Assembly (NCBI GenBank): GCA_029204225.1
Contig: CM055097.1
Coordinates: 35,216,804-35,280,803, forward strand
Direction: 5' to 3'
Length of the DNA: 64,000 bases
DNA from: Diphasiastrum complanatum
Taxonomy: Eukaryota; Streptophyta; Lycopodiopsida; Lycopodiales; Lycopodiaceae
Part shown: positions 45,796-59,500 of the stretch, piece after piece
Layout of the letters: every line of letters begins with the position of its first letter
Numbering within the stretch: the stretch's first letter is position 1
Notes under the pieces: generated by a model
Told to the model about the DNA's origin: nothing
Seen by the model: only the letters and a program-made list of their open reading frames with translations
The model's database searches: none
Made by a program: the position numbers and the translations under genes

Positions 45796-45815
45796 AGAGC
45801 ATTTCCAGACACAAA

Positions 45816-48075
45816 ATGTCTTCACATCGCTCCCCCGGCTCTGATGACCCTTATGCAAGCGAGATAGATATCCACATGGGCAACCTTGACATTGCTGAGA
45901 TGACCACCTGGTACCAGCAAGCCCATCAATTCTTCACCCAGATAGAGTTCCAAATCCCTGTTCTTTCTGGATATCAGAGCCCCTATGTGCTCCATATGGC
46001 TTATGCCTCCTACAACACCACAACCAGGTCATGTCAGTTCATTGTACCTCCAAACATGAGCTATGTTTATAACATCTCTCTCTCTCTCTAGAACAGACTT
46101 CCATAACCTCAGCTTCCCTCACAGACCGAATGCAATTACCAGAACCTTGCAGAAGATTGAAACCACGACATATTTCAAGTTTATCGATCATTCTGTGAGA
46201 AAGTGAAAGACCAAGGATGGTTATCAGTGTGATGCTATCAATGATAAACCTCTGGCTATTGCATATGCTCCCTACAGGTCAAAGATCCTAAGAATACCGA
46301 TGTCCCTATTTTACATGATGGCAGATTCATGACTGCATGGCCATAATCCCTATGACTGGGCCCAATTTGCTTCGAACAGCCTTCATGAGTGTATAAAGCA
46401 TAAGCAACCCTCCACCTTGCTGGGATAAATGATGACAGACCTCACACTGCATCAAGTGAGCAACGGACCCAAGCTCCGGGAACTATTGCAGGTAGCTGAT
46501 AAAGCTTGGGACATCCCAACTCCTTCCAGAAAGTCCAAGCATTCAGGCTCCAAGAAAAAAGCCCTATCTCCACAAGGACCACCACCCAAGAGACCAAACA
46601 CGAGCATCATGAAGTTGACTGTCAAGAAGCAGCCAACACCGTCAGGCTCACAACAAGATCCGGCTGCTGAAGGATTTTTTGCTCCGAAAACAAATGACAC
46701 CTCCAAGACAAAGCTTCCCGAAACACGCCAATAGAGGACAAGAACCAAAATGATGGCGAAGAGACACTCTCCAGATGGCATAAAGACGGATGAAACAGAA
46801 TCTGAAAGTGAGAAGCTCCAACGGAAGCCGTGAACCACGAGACAAGCAACGTCGTCTCAACAAACATCCTTCGATTCGACAGATTTCCAAGTTGATAGCT
46901 CGACATCAGATTCAGCTTAAAAACAACAATCATCACCAACTCATGTCATCGATGGTGTTGATGGAGCTGCCACATCCCTAGCTGCGAAAACCAGCACGGA
47001 TTCACAAGTTACTCAACAAGCTTCAGTTACCATTCCCCCAATAGTCATCATCACGCCAACGCCACCGACATCACAGGACATTCAGTTCCAGGCCCCTCAA
47101 GCCTCAACCGTAAGGATGAAAAAATATATAAGGTTGAGTAAAGAGAGAGAAGCGGACAAGAAAATTTTTGAGTATGCTGCAGCGAAGCAAGCAAAGGTCA
47201 TTCTCGAGTCCCAGAAACAGCTAGAAGAGATGACGAAGGCCCTGCAACAAGTCCTGGACAAAGTGAACCAGTTATGGAACACGCGTGCAAGGCCCAAGCA
47301 GGAATCTTTGATCAGAAACCCAGGGACAATGACGAAGATGACAGAGCGAATGATTACGATGGGCACGTCCAACAGTTAGATGGAAGCTCGAGATCGGACG
47401 ACAAGAGGATCGAAGCTGCTTCTAGAACTTTCCCTATCCCCCCACCTAACTACAAGACTCCATCTTATTCCGCCTTCAATTTCTCCCAAACCTCATACCC
47501 ACTTACCCCGTTCCCCCACCCTCCTCCTCTCAACCCCCTCTAAGCTGACTTCAGAGACCACACCAAGGACCTCCTGAGACGTACAAGGCCCGACGAGACG
47601 AGTTCATAAAATAGCTTATTTCCCCCGGTGCAGCATACAACCTTATTAATCCCACTCCTACTAAATCCGTCATCCCATGCCAGTTTCGCCTGATCACACT
47701 CCACCTGACCTCCTTGAGATTAACACTGACGCTGGAGGATATGATGACTCCCAGTTGGATCTGTCAGAAACATGAAGATTTTCGTCACGTCCTACTGACT
47801 TTAATGCGGACGAAGCTGAGCCCTCAACAAGTGAAAGGGCCAAAAAAGGTGATACAGATGCCAAGGCTTTAGACGAGTACTTGGCAAAGCCGCAACAACA
47901 ACGCGAGGCAACCCCACTAGTCGAGCCAAGACCCTATAAGGCTAATACACGGGAATCCGAAAAGTTCGAGAGGAAATACCCTCGAAATATGAGGGGCGAA
48001 AAAGACGACATTGATCAGAGCCAATATTCCACGAGGGCCGAGATCATTGTCGCATTGCAACCACAACCTGAATGA
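45816..48075 (+). pseudogene. Broken extra ORF of Tat/Ogre-type element (tentative)
   Basis: A chain of plus-strand pieces: 45816-46091 (MSSHRSPGSDDPYASEIDIH), 46429-46734 (Lys/Pro-rich), 47116-47379 (a coiled-coil-like Glu/Lys/Gln helix, SKEREADKKIFEYAAAKQAK) and 47700-48075 (acidic then basic). Composition and position next to a Tat-like pol suggest the additional ORF some Tat/Ogre elements carry before gag. I recognise no domain, and the link is inference. Stops and frameshifts separate the pieces. Confidence 0.35.
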
Positions 48076-48092
48076 CGAAGTACCGCAGATCC

Positions 48093-48146
48093 CGGTACCG
48101 CGGGACCGTACTGGTACCGCGGTACCATGATGGTACCGCAGTACCA
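48093..48146. repeat. GGTACCGC short repeat cluster
   Basis: About six variants of GGTACCGC/GTACCGCG in 54 bp, some palindromic (CCGCGGTACC). Function unknown. Confidence 0.7.
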
Positions 48147-48445
48147 CAATATAATAATAGTTTTAATATTTAATATTTTTTTTGACCTAAACTCCCTCGC
48201 ATCTTCTCTGAAATTTTTTTGCGCCCTCGTTGCCCTGCCTTCGCTGCTGTTTTTGCTTGCCTGCCTTCGCTGCCTTGCGTCGCCCTTCGCCCATGCAACG
48301 CCATGCCTTGCATCTGATTTGCTCCGCCCTGCCTTCGCCCATTTTCAGCGTCTCTCCAACAATGAACCCTGCTGTTTTTTTTCCAGCTTTCCATCCTTCC
48401 AGCTTTAGCTTCATCTGCATTTTTTCCCTAGTTTTCTCCATCACA

Positions 48446-48853
48446 ATGGTGCAGTCCGACCTTTCCGGTCTGTGGGACGAGGTGGATGTTGTCAGGCAGG
48501 TTGCCGACAAGACCAACAAGACCGGTCAGAAGGTCGTGCATTGCCGATACTGCCTAGTCAAATTTGTTGTGTCCCTCACTCGCCTTAAAGGCCACCTGCT
48601 TGGTGCACGCGCCAAAAAAAGTGGCACCTTAAATGCTGCCCCTTGTGGCAGCATGTCCGTCCCCGACAGGCAGCGACTACTGGACACCTACAGGCCACGT
48701 CTTGTGACAGGGGAGAACACCATTTCGGAGGGCGTTCTCCGGTTTTGCAACGCTCCTTATGTGGCTGACCCAGAGTTGTTGCCTGCTTGGTTGGCGCGCA
48801 CAAGGAGAGAGAGTGCATCCTCGTATGTTGATTCAGCCGATGTATCAAAATAA
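48446..48853 (+). CDS. BED-type zinc-finger protein, hAT transposase N-terminus
   Basis: The frame is open from 48230, but the first good ATG with a protein-like N-terminus is at 48446 (MVQSDLSGLWDEVDVV), giving 135 residues. Residues 32-67 have the plant hAT BED finger pattern, with CRYC, then RLKGHLLG, then a Cys 15 residues later. BED fingers bind transposon ends or promoters. hAT transposases run 600-700 residues; here only the N-terminal DNA-binding part is present and no catalytic or dimerisation region follows. GC is clearly higher than in neighbours. It could be a truncated transposase or a young exapted BED protein. No splice donor was identified. Confidence 0.55.
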   Translation: MVQSDLSGLWDEVDVVRQVADKTNKTGQKVVHCRYCLVKFVVSLTRLKGHLLGARAKKSGTLNAAPCGSMSVPDRQRLLDTYRPRLVTGENTISEGVLRFCNAPYVADPELLPAWLARTRRESASSYVDSADVSK

Positions 48854-49032
48854 CATTACGTATATTACGTATATCAAAAAACACACTGTATATTGATTCA
48901 GCCGATGTATCAAAATAACATAACGTATCAAGCTATGGTTTGTGTAGAAAGATTCCAATATTATTTCAATACCTGGGCCCTCATCAAATTGGGCTCCTTA
49001 AAACAAAAGATTGGGTGGTGTTATATTGATAA

Positions 49033-49242
49033 TTGGCACAATGTCATCCAACATGGGATAGGCCAGGACTACCAAATGGATGGGAACAGATTTTGGAATA
49101 TCCAAATGTGGAGAATCACATTTCTCCTTGGTCTGTTGAGAGGGCCAGCCACCCAAAGGCTTTTTCAAAGGAGTTTGGATTGAATTTGCCTAGTTCTGGC
49201 CCAGGAGCTGCTAAGGCTTATCAAAAGGCCCATATTCCTTGA
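49033..49242 (+). other. Short ORF with weak ARF-like motif
   Basis: The frame reads TWDRPGLPNGWEQI and later NVENHISPWSVE. These faintly recall the end of the ancillary domain of auxin response factors (WDEP..., RVSPWxVE). No B3 domain or further exons are seen nearby. Likely a pseudogene scrap or chance. Confidence 0.2.
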
Positions 49243-49259
49243 CTGCACAGAGTACAGAT

Positions 49260-50449
49260 CTTATACATGCAAATCCTAGTCCTTTTGAGCCTGCCTTACT
49301 TGCATACTCATACGCACATCAGCCCCACAGGAAAGTATGGTAGCTATAGCCCACAGACTTTGCATACTTATTACAATAACAGGCACTGATTCAAAACCAG
49401 ATTTCCCATTTTTCTTTTGTGCTAAGTCATTGTTTTGATATTTTCTTATTGAAGTTTTGAGAGAGATCAGTACAAGTAAACCCAGCCAGCCAAAAAGTCT
49501 TTGAATTCAAAACCAGTTGTACGAGGATACTTGGAATCAACTATTTTATGGAAAGTGGTTATGGCCTGTGCCGTGACTACCAGGGAGTGTCACTATTTGT
49601 CTTTTGTAGTGCCTATCTCTTTTACATTAATAGGTATAGAACAGTGAAAATTTCATTAAGTTTACCAGCAGCTAGCTCTTATTTAGTAGAGCAAGAAAAA
49701 GATATTAGTCATACTAGTTTTCATTACATTAAACAAGCAAATTTCTTTAAATGGTCACAAGAATAATATGAAGTACTTAGAAAACATAACTTCTCAGTAC
49801 CTCGGCAGTCAGAAGAAAAAGGATAGTGCATGTTTCCATGAAAGTCTCTTTTCTTCATAGCACAAGTTACTATAGGTGGTTAATTAATTCCTCAGATTAG
49901 AAATAGTACTTCTCAAATACTTTATTCACAGATGTTACAGTACTTTACAAGATATGGCACAGTAAAGAGCCAGTTAAAGGCTGCTTCTATATTTGAAACA
50001 AATACCCTTAAAAATTTACTATTGGGACTCTTTACCTACAATATATCGATAACAGCTTTCTGATTCAGAACACCTCAGAAAGTGATAGAACTTCCAGTTG
50101 TTATCACTTGGGCTGGCTCTTGCAGTCAACTTAGCAATTTCAGGAAAAAGGCTAAGATATTCTGGGATCTCCTACAGGAAACCAGAATCAACAAACACTG
50201 AAACTGTTATACTGCTAATTTAAGCCCTTTGTGAAGCTTATTACAAAAATGCATAAAACCCATGATATCATCCTTCCACAACTTATGTGAGCACAATCAC
50301 ACATGCAAATGCCCTCGTTCTGTAAACTTCACACGCATCCCTGCTCTGGATGAAGCTATGATCACTTCTTCGTCTGCATGAGCAAATGTTTGAAGTGTGA
50401 TTCTGATTGTGATCATGAACATATACATATCAGGCCGACCATAGCCTCA
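49260..50449. other. 3' flank of gene 2
   Basis: Would hold the 3' UTR of gene 2. No other gene recognised with confidence. Confidence 0.4.
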
Positions 50450-50509
50450 CTAGCTCCTCCATGCTGAGGACTCTTCAAGTTCAACATCATCCTCCCACCA
50501 TGTCGAAGA
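50450..50509 (-). CDS. Gene 2 exon F, terminal
   Basis: Acceptor TCTCTTAACAG; 19 codons [19 protein letters not shown], then TAG. The acidic Trp-containing tail after an RRGYR motif fits the family end. Confidence 0.78.
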   Translation of the reverse strand, partial: SSTWWEDDVELEESSAWRS

Positions 50510-53500
50510 CTGTTAAGAGAAAAGGTGAAAGTAATGAAGCGCCGAATACTATGATGATGGAAATACAGTTTCTTAACATTGTGGAACTAGTGTGTGGATG
50601 CTCTGAGCATCTTCTAAGGGAACACAACTGACCAAGTGTAGTTATGAGAATGAAAGCCTGGCATAGCCTGGCATAGCTAATTGGGTCCTGAACATGCTCC
50701 GATTCATAAGAATGGATTATACTATTTATAGTTGAACAGACATAAATAATATTATGCCAGAACGTTAATAGACTATTTAATAACATTTCAAAGGGACAAC
50801 AGTTTTGTTCGGTATGCTTTTGCTCTACAGAGTATCCTAAAGACTCTGGGCATTGAAGATGAAAGATGAAGAACAGGGTTGCAAAGAAAATAATAGGACA
50901 CAAATGTTTCTTGTAAATTACATAGTTCCTAGGAATGGAGTGGAACTGTTCCTAGGAACGGTTTTGTACCGTTCCTTAGGTAGATTATTTGTAAAAGAAA
51001 AATTCGATCGTTCCTATCTGCCATTGCTGTCTGATCCGACTCTGATTGTTGCTGTTCCTGTGAGGCTATGGGCTAATTACATCAGAAAAAATCATTTTGA
51101 TCATTCCTATCTGCCATTCCTGTCTGATCCAACTCTGGGTTAATGAAATAAGAAAAAATCGTTCCTGTGAGTTGAATCTTTATTACATCTGAGAAAACGC
51201 TCCTGTCTGAGAAGGCAACTCCTCGGACATCATGCAATCCAAAGTTTAACTACTCGTGCAAATCTAGCGCAAATACGGCTGCGAAGCCCTCCTAGAGCAA
51301 AACCGTTTCTCAAAAGTACATGCAGCCCATTCCTAAAAACCATTCCTTAGGAACAGGCGTTCTGTTCCTAAGGAGTGGAACGGGTTTCGCTGGTCCCGTA
51401 ATGGCTACTTAAGAGCAGGTAAGGAAAGTTGTACGTTACCAACATGAAAAGTAAAGAAAATATAAAGGTCTGCTTACTCTATAACCCCTCCTGAGGAATG
51501 CGAGAGTGCTGCCTTCTTCCTCTTGTAGCCCTAGAGATGTCAAGAGTTCCTCCTTTGTCTGCAATAATTATTGCAGATAAACAGCCCTATTTTTAGTCAA
51601 CCAGATTCTTCCTATAAATTGAGAATCTTGTTGAAATTTGAAGTATTCACTGTTATAATAATTCAAGCTAGATTGTAAATTTTTGAAAGCTATACAATAA
51701 CCAGGTTCACCTGTCCCAAAGTAAAGCGAGCTTTCCCCTCTGCCACACATGCATAAGATCCATCTGTTTGTTTGAGCATCACCTGCCATGGCCCTATAGT
51801 AAGAAGAAACATTCTCATCAGTTCTGGTCGACAAAACAGATAGAAATAAAAAACATATCAGGGGTATATGAATGTTACAGCCCACAATAGTATATTAAAT
51901 GATGTACAGTTCTAACTTTACATATAGTCAACTTAAAAAGCTTAACAGCGTTAATATTATCATGCATAGGACAATCATAAGTGCCCAAGAGTTGGTGCAT
52001 GTTACTTGCATAAAGATATGTCTGCAGTAGCTGTCTTACACTTGCTCAGTTTCTATCACCTCACTATGATGGACTAGCATTGAATAGCTAAGCCAATCAA
52101 ATGAAGTCCCTATTTCCTCATAGATATGTAAGAACACAGCGTGTCATCCCTTCAGCTTGTCAAAACAAAGTTAAAGAGGTCTTCTGTACTATTTTCTGAT
52201 AAATGATTCCAACCGTAAGACCAATAAGAAGTATAATTTTCAAGAACAAGGCTAACAATAAAGCAACACAATATTCAAGGTCCTAAACTTTAGACTTCAT
52301 GCCAAAAGTATAATATCCTATATGTATCTAAAATTTCCTTTTGTAATTATGAATAGTTGGCAATATGCTCCTAGAAACTCAAATTCCGCTAACCCAAGTC
52401 ATCAAAAACTTTCTTAACATTACTTAGTCCTTATTATCACTCTACTAATAAAAAATCAAAGCAGAAAACTCACAACTAAGAGCAACTTTGTTTGGCAAAA
52501 CCTACAGTCTGTGTGCTTTCAGAACCAACCTAGGGAGGCGTGGACTTTCCATAAGCTAAATCCTCTAAGCTTTGAGTTCAACCAATGGCTTCCAACTGCC
52601 GAAGGCTGCCACTCATCCACATCAAGCATGCTCCTGAACTGCTGGACTGTTCTTTATCTCCCTCTCTAGATACAGATATCACCAATTGATGGCCACATCC
52701 AATGTCAGGGTTGCAAACCCCTAATGTCAAGTTTAGGAGTCCCAGGGGCCAGCTTCACTTCTATAAGAGTTAGGTCCTTATCTTTTCCTTTTGAATAGAG
52801 TCTTGCCAGAGCTGAAATAGCCTCATGGGAGGTGGACTGTCTAGTCTAATTGAAGAAAATCTTTGCATGTATTGTGATTGAGTGTTGATGATTACAATTT
52901 CTAGAGCCTTTATCCAGTATTACTTCAGAATAAGGTGCTCCCTTGGCCTGGGTGAATCGTTCTGTACATAGGAAATAGAATGACTACCATACATATGGAA
53001 TGATTCAAATGGATACTTGTTTTTTTCCTTTTTAGTGAACTGTTTTCGAAGAAAAAACTTTGGAGGTGTATTGGGGCACGTAGACATGTCAGATAGGGAA
53101 GGATGGCTTCCAACGCTTCAACAAGCAGAAAGGTGTCAATAGGCAGCCATGAATTTGGGATTGTCCAGAACGGTTGGCAGGACTTACTGCCTGGCCGCCC
53201 ACGTTGATCCTGTACAAGGTCTGCATGACAATGTTTGCCAAAGTAGAATCAAACAGTCAACACTTTTCAGATTGCTTGCTATTAAGTCTGCGATGGTTTG
53301 GAGACTGATTGCAAAGGCGAGACTCAGTGATTCAAGTGGAGTTGAAAGCTTCACTGGTGTGCAGGGTAACTTGAGATTCCAGATGCATCACCAAATTATG
53401 TACGTTTATCCTATCCATCATTTTTGGTGTGTGATGACATCCTGCCAACAGAGGGAACTATGCATCAACGCCACTAATCAATTATCATCAGCTGAAAGTA

Positions 53501-56500
53501 ATCAAAAAAGAAAAAGTGTGTTAGTGTAAAATGTGACAAATTGTCTCAAATATTGCATAGGATGTGCTCCATATGGCGTTTGGAAGCACCTCGTTCTGTA
53601 CACTGGGAAAAATGCACCACTAAACATAAAGAATTAGCAGAAACTAGCTGCCAGAAGTTGGAATGTCAAATGAGAAATGCGTATCCACTACCATTGCATT
53701 CCAGGATGGCAACCCTAAATAATTTACTTAAATTTGCTCGTCCTCGGGGCTGCAGGAGTTACATACTCTCCAATGGGTGCTCACTTTGTTGTCAAGGCAT
53801 CTTTGCAGGTTGCAGCAATACTTTGCTAGACAAAGAATTAACTAAAAAATTTCACTCGCTTCATGAAACAATGTTTGCTAGGGCTAGAAATAATAAAAAA
53901 AACTCAACCAAAACAGAGAGATGAAATGAAAATTTTAGCACCATGGTTCTTTCACCTATTGTCATTTCTATATTCTAGGGATGGACATTTGTGCACATTT
54001 GGTGGCATTATCAGTTGCATGCAGCTTATTGCACCGTGAAGTAACCTAAAAGAGTATTTAAAGAGAACTGTAGGACAAGTTCTTTGGCGGCTAGAATGGT
54101 AGAAAGACTGAGTACTTGGAATGTTTGGACTGACTGCTTCTCAGTAATTAGTGGACTGATGATTTAATGGACTGCTTAGGCATCCAGTTAGGGACCATAG
54201 TACTAGTGAATGGTACCATTTGATACTTTGAGGGCAAAAGTCTAACTGTATTCAGAAAAAGAAGGCTAGTTAAGACTCAAACTAGAGGGTCAGCTACACT
54301 GTATGAGTTATGGACATATGACTTGATGATTAGGACCATAACAGACATAATTGGAGGCTTTACACATTTGACTCCTCAAGGCATTCTTATGATAGGATTA
54401 AACAATGGCAACCATAAAAGAACATTCAAATCAGCTCTTCTTTCATTTAAGAATAGACCAACTGTATACGATAGTTTTTCTGGATGCATGCTCTTTTGCG
54501 CACCCTCAAGCACCAATATACAAAAGAGAAAATATTTACAAGGAATTTTCTGCATCTTGAAAGATATGTGTGGGAAATGCCCAAGAAGCGGAACATTCTA
54601 AAGTAAGTAGCCCAACGCAATAATTGGACCTGAACATGCAAATATCAACAAAACTTGTAACGGAGAATTGCTCTTTCCAAGTACAGGTGGATATGCTTGA
54701 AGTTGCCTTGGACCTAGTGTCGTGCACTAGCTCATCTAAGCAGTCCATTTGGTCGACGACTTCAATATAGGGCAAAAGCTGTTGGAATCTCCCAATATGC
54801 CATCTTTGTCTAGCTTAATAAGCGAAAGGGATGGAAAGGGAATATTTGCAAGAAAAAGAATGCAAGGGGATACTCATTAGATGGACCACAAAAACGCTGA
54901 TCTATGTAGAAAAAACTAAAAGAGAAGCTGAAGGTAGAAGCATGACTGGACACATGTAAAGAGATGAGCTGAAAAGTATCCTATTTAAGAGCAAGGTTTG
55001 TTGGCCACTTTTCATGCCTTTAAAAACCTGAAAATCTTACATTTATAATGGAGTGAAATTTGAGCTTTACTGATCATTGACTACTTAAGTTTTGGCATTG
55101 TTAGAAAGAGATTAGTTCACACCAATCTATAAGGCTTGATATTCTGCATGAATGTCATTATCACATTCTATATCGAGGACATTGAAAGATAAAATGCTCC
55201 TCTGTCTCTAGAACTCCCACGGTACACATTTGAAGCAAATGTTGTCTTCACATGGAGTCCTATTACATACCCATAAGGGCACATAATAAGTAACCTAAGG
55301 TAACGGTCTTGTTAGATGGAACGTTGATCTAGAATTGTAAGGGCCACATGTCAATGTCCTAGTGGTATGAGGCAACCCCCGTTTGCTGACCCGCGACAGT
55401 GCTCACAACTGACGCATGTCGATGGTCTGGACAAATCCATGTTGGTGGAGATAAACACACTTGTACTATGTATACAGAGGTGGATTTCCATGAGATGGGC
55501 ATTCATTCTACTGGAGGGCAAATGGCTCATCCCACATGGTTAGGTCAGGACGTTATCTTAGCCCACAAATGTTTTTTGCTTGTCCATTTCTACACACAAA
55601 ACCGTCAAAACAGTTGTATGTTTTGATAGCGACAAAATATGGTCAATTTGATTGTTTTTGGTCCCATGAGAAGCCGAAATGAATTTTTTTGAAACTTTTT
55701 TAAAAATTTCTGAACCTAAGTTTTTTTGTATGGTTTACGAAAGGCCATTTGTATGCATCCCCACAAATGAATTGATAGCTCCTTTCATAGGAAAGGGTGA
55801 ATACTCTCTGAAAGTCCCTCCACAAAGTGAAAAACTCGCATAAACATAGGAACTTTTTGAGGAATGTGTGTCACAAAGCTTCGGGATAGTTGTCTGCATG
55901 ATTCACCCAAGTTACCCTAGTTTAGATAGGCGCATTGTTGCATAGCTTTGTTCTTCTCATCCTTGGGCACCTAGTTTTGCGTAAGCATTTGCCTGAATCC
56001 CCCCCATGTGGTCGGGATAGGTCATCCTTTTCCACCTTCCTCCACCACCTTTGTGTTGACTCTAAGAAACAATATGTGGCCTCAACAATTATCTCAACCT
56101 CGTCACGCCACACATCTGAAAGACTTTTTCCCATTTCTGTAACTGATTTTCCACAACATCTATAGTTCGCATAGAGACTACTCCAATGAACTTTGGGGAT
56201 TTCAAATCTTTAATTACTGGCAAGTTTCGTTGACGAAAACCCGCTTCAACTTTATGACCAATAAACAATGTCTTCTCAGCTTCGAAAGCAGTTCCACTGA
56301 ATTTCTCCGCAACACTAGCCCCTTTGCCAGACTTTAGCTGCTCCAAAATTTGCTTGGCATAACAAATGATAAGCAAGTGATCCACCATAGGGCACACTTT
56401 TCCCATCTTGTGGGATCAAAAACTTCCGATTGCCTTGAAAGTGGGCGCTGGAAGCCTAGAACGTTTTTCAATAGGGCGCTAAAGGCTTATGACACTAATT

Positions 56501-59500
56501 GAGATGCATCCAAAAAGTAGGCACAGAGACATCTAGTGGGCTAATCTCCTCACAGATCTTGAAAAACACTCTACTGTAATACCAAATGTTGCATAAACTC
56601 TCAAACCCTAAGTAAAACAAGATTTACTCAACTAAAGCTCATCCCTTTATTAATCTCAAATAGGAATACATAGATCAACTAGAAACTATGAGAGCTCTGC
56701 TCCAAGTCTCCTTTCAACCATAGCTACATAGGAATAAGATAGGAGATGCTTGAACAAACCTCACACTATATCTCCTCAAGCACCCCTTAACCTTGACTCA
56801 TTCTAAAGCCTCCACGTGGCACACGCCCCTCTTGGTAGATCCTTAGCATATGGGCATGCATGTGGTTCCTGAAACTGTCTAACCACGTCATGTCCCAATC
56901 AGCATATGACATGTCCTTTGAAGGGTCAGCCCCTACATTTTAGAAAGTCCATCCAACAGACTCTAAGTGAGACCCAATACCCCTTTTCCTCTTCGGAATT
57001 AGTCACTTACAACTATGACCCATGTTACTTGGCAATTTACATTTGTCTTCACAGGCCAATGACTTAGCCATTTACAATCAATATTTACAATCTCACAATC
57101 ACAAAAGGTGAGGGAATCAAAATGCATGTGACAAAAGTAATGCCTATTTTATGCATTGGTTTCACATTGTTTTGTACCCCTCATGGCTCCAAGTTTATGT
57201 GACCAATCATTTGTTTGGATATTGGTATCATTACGTACTTATATACTTACTTATATGTACACATTTATAAGACCATATTAGAACTTGTATGCATTCAATG
57301 TTACACCATTGGTCTAGAAATAGTAGGTCGGTGGAGGACCTACTCGACCCCCTACTAGGTTGGGTACATACCATTGCCATAGCTCAATCAAGGAGGTGGG
57401 GCATAGCCTATAGATAGCTTCTCATCTAGGGACAACAGGTCAAAGGAGGGGTTACTCAATCCCCTAGTAGGTTTATAGACCTGCAACCTCTACAGCTCGT
57501 AAAGGAGGTACGAGGGTGTGGAAGAGTGATCTAGCAAAAAATGGTATTATGGTATTGATGAGTAGCTTGTACATACTTGTCTATCACTTGTAGTTGTGAC
57601 CATAATTCCTAGGAATGGAACGGAACGGTTTTGTACTGTTCCTAAAATAACTAAGGCACTGTTCCTTATGAAAGTAATTTGTTTGATTGTTTCTATTTGT
57701 CGTTCATGTCTGATCAGCCAACTCTGATCATTCCTATTCCTGTGAAGTTGTGGGTTAATTACGTTAGAAAAAATCTTTCATGTGAGTTGATTACATTTGA
57801 AAAAACGGTCATGTCTGATCGAGGCAATTCGAATCACGCAATCCAAAGTTTCCAAACATTTGCAAATAGCAGTTGTGAAGCACTCTCGATGGAAAACCGT
57901 TCTTAAAAAGTACCTGAAAGCCCATTCCTGAAAACCGTTAGGAACGAAACGTCTGTTCCTAAGGACAAACCTTAGAAACAGGTTTCTATGGTTGTGACAA
58001 AGACCATCTTGATCAAGTATATGTATTTGCATTAACTATCAAAAGATTTACTGCTTATTCTAAACTGTGTTTGGCCTTGTTATTATGCTTTATCACTGGA
58101 AGATCAAGGTTCTAAATTGCTTGCATGCATGCGTGATCATCTTCTTGTAGACAACAGGACCAAGCACATAGAGGTGAACCATTGGAGAAGAGGTGTAGAG
58201 AGGAAAGATAGAGCTTGTCTTGTGCAACACCAACACCCAAATACAAGATATATTTACCAAGAAAAATCTTAGAGATGTGTAGTAGAGCATAACATAGGGA
58301 TACAAGGAAAATATTGAAAGCACAAAATTTATCTAATACCACATGCAATAAGGATATACTGCTCGTGGCTCCAATTCTTGTGACTAGTCATTTATCTGTA
58401 TGTTGTAACATTACAACTTTGCCCATGCATAGCCTAAAAAGACTAAATGCATTAAGTGTTGTATCATGAGTCTAGCAGTAATAGGTTGGTGGACCTTCCA
58501 TCACACAGTTCATAAAGAGTTATCGTATGATCATGAGTATTCATTGAAGAGTTATCATCATATTTTTTGCTCTTTGCAATTAAAAAGGAGACTGTGTATT
58601 TTGTAGTGAATTATTGCCTTTGAAATGTTGCAAAAAGGATAAGCAAATTGTTTGCACAGATTACATAACAACAAAAATTACTAGAAAAACATATTATCAA
58701 TAAGTGAAAGCAATCAAGTGGCATGCAATTTGTCAATCAAAAACAACATTCTCATTTACAAGAAATATTCAGACTAAAACTGGAAATTCACAACGCAATC
58801 AAATAGTGGACCAACGATACAAATCTGTTTGGGCTCAAAAGGCATTGAGATTCTTCTCAGTAAATAGTTATAGTTACATAATACAAAACCATAACATATG
58901 TACAAAATGTAGCAATAGGCGGCGCCAACCTGGATATTGGCGAAAGAGAGCCCCACTATAATTGATGACAAATGGTGCAACTGGAATGCTCTACACAGCC
59001 ACAATGTGAATTTAAAAATTGCAGTTTGAAATGGTACACTATAACCATCACCTAATGAAAACAATTGGAATTCACTTTGACAATACAACAAACCTTCAAT
59101 TGAGCCATGCATATGGAATGTTGGCCATTTCCTAGCATTTTGAACAGATTTATTTACTTTTTCAATTCTTTTATGATGCATAAAGAGACATTTTGAGGGA
59201 TCTCTAAGCTAATACTATTTATTAGCAAAGGAACATCACAATAACATTAAATATGTTGCAGTTATTAGAGCCAGTTTGCGCTTGACTTTTGAATGAAGTT
59301 TATGAACATCTTAACATCAGCATTCTTTTGGAAAGAGTAATGTTGGGTTTTCTCCTTAGGAATACATTTCAACACATCAAACATTAGAACCCTTTTTGGA
59401 CTTAAAAAGGGCCCTTCTTTGCCTAAACATGTTTGCTAATCAGATTAAGTCACTAATAATCCTATGTGGCAATTCACCTTAGGTTTATCATGGGTCAAAT

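Noticed and set aside
50020-50175. Additional exon of gene 2 (EIPEYLSLFPEIAKLT frame after a TAG acceptor)
   Set aside because: It reads protein-like and is in phase 0, but it lies beyond the terminal exon, which already ends in a stop with the expected acidic tail. Kept only as a possible alternative 3' exon.
53149-53924. Two consecutive plus-strand ORFs of about 126 codons
   Set aside because: No recognisable motif and no splice or promoter context. They lie in the long intron C-D of gene 2.
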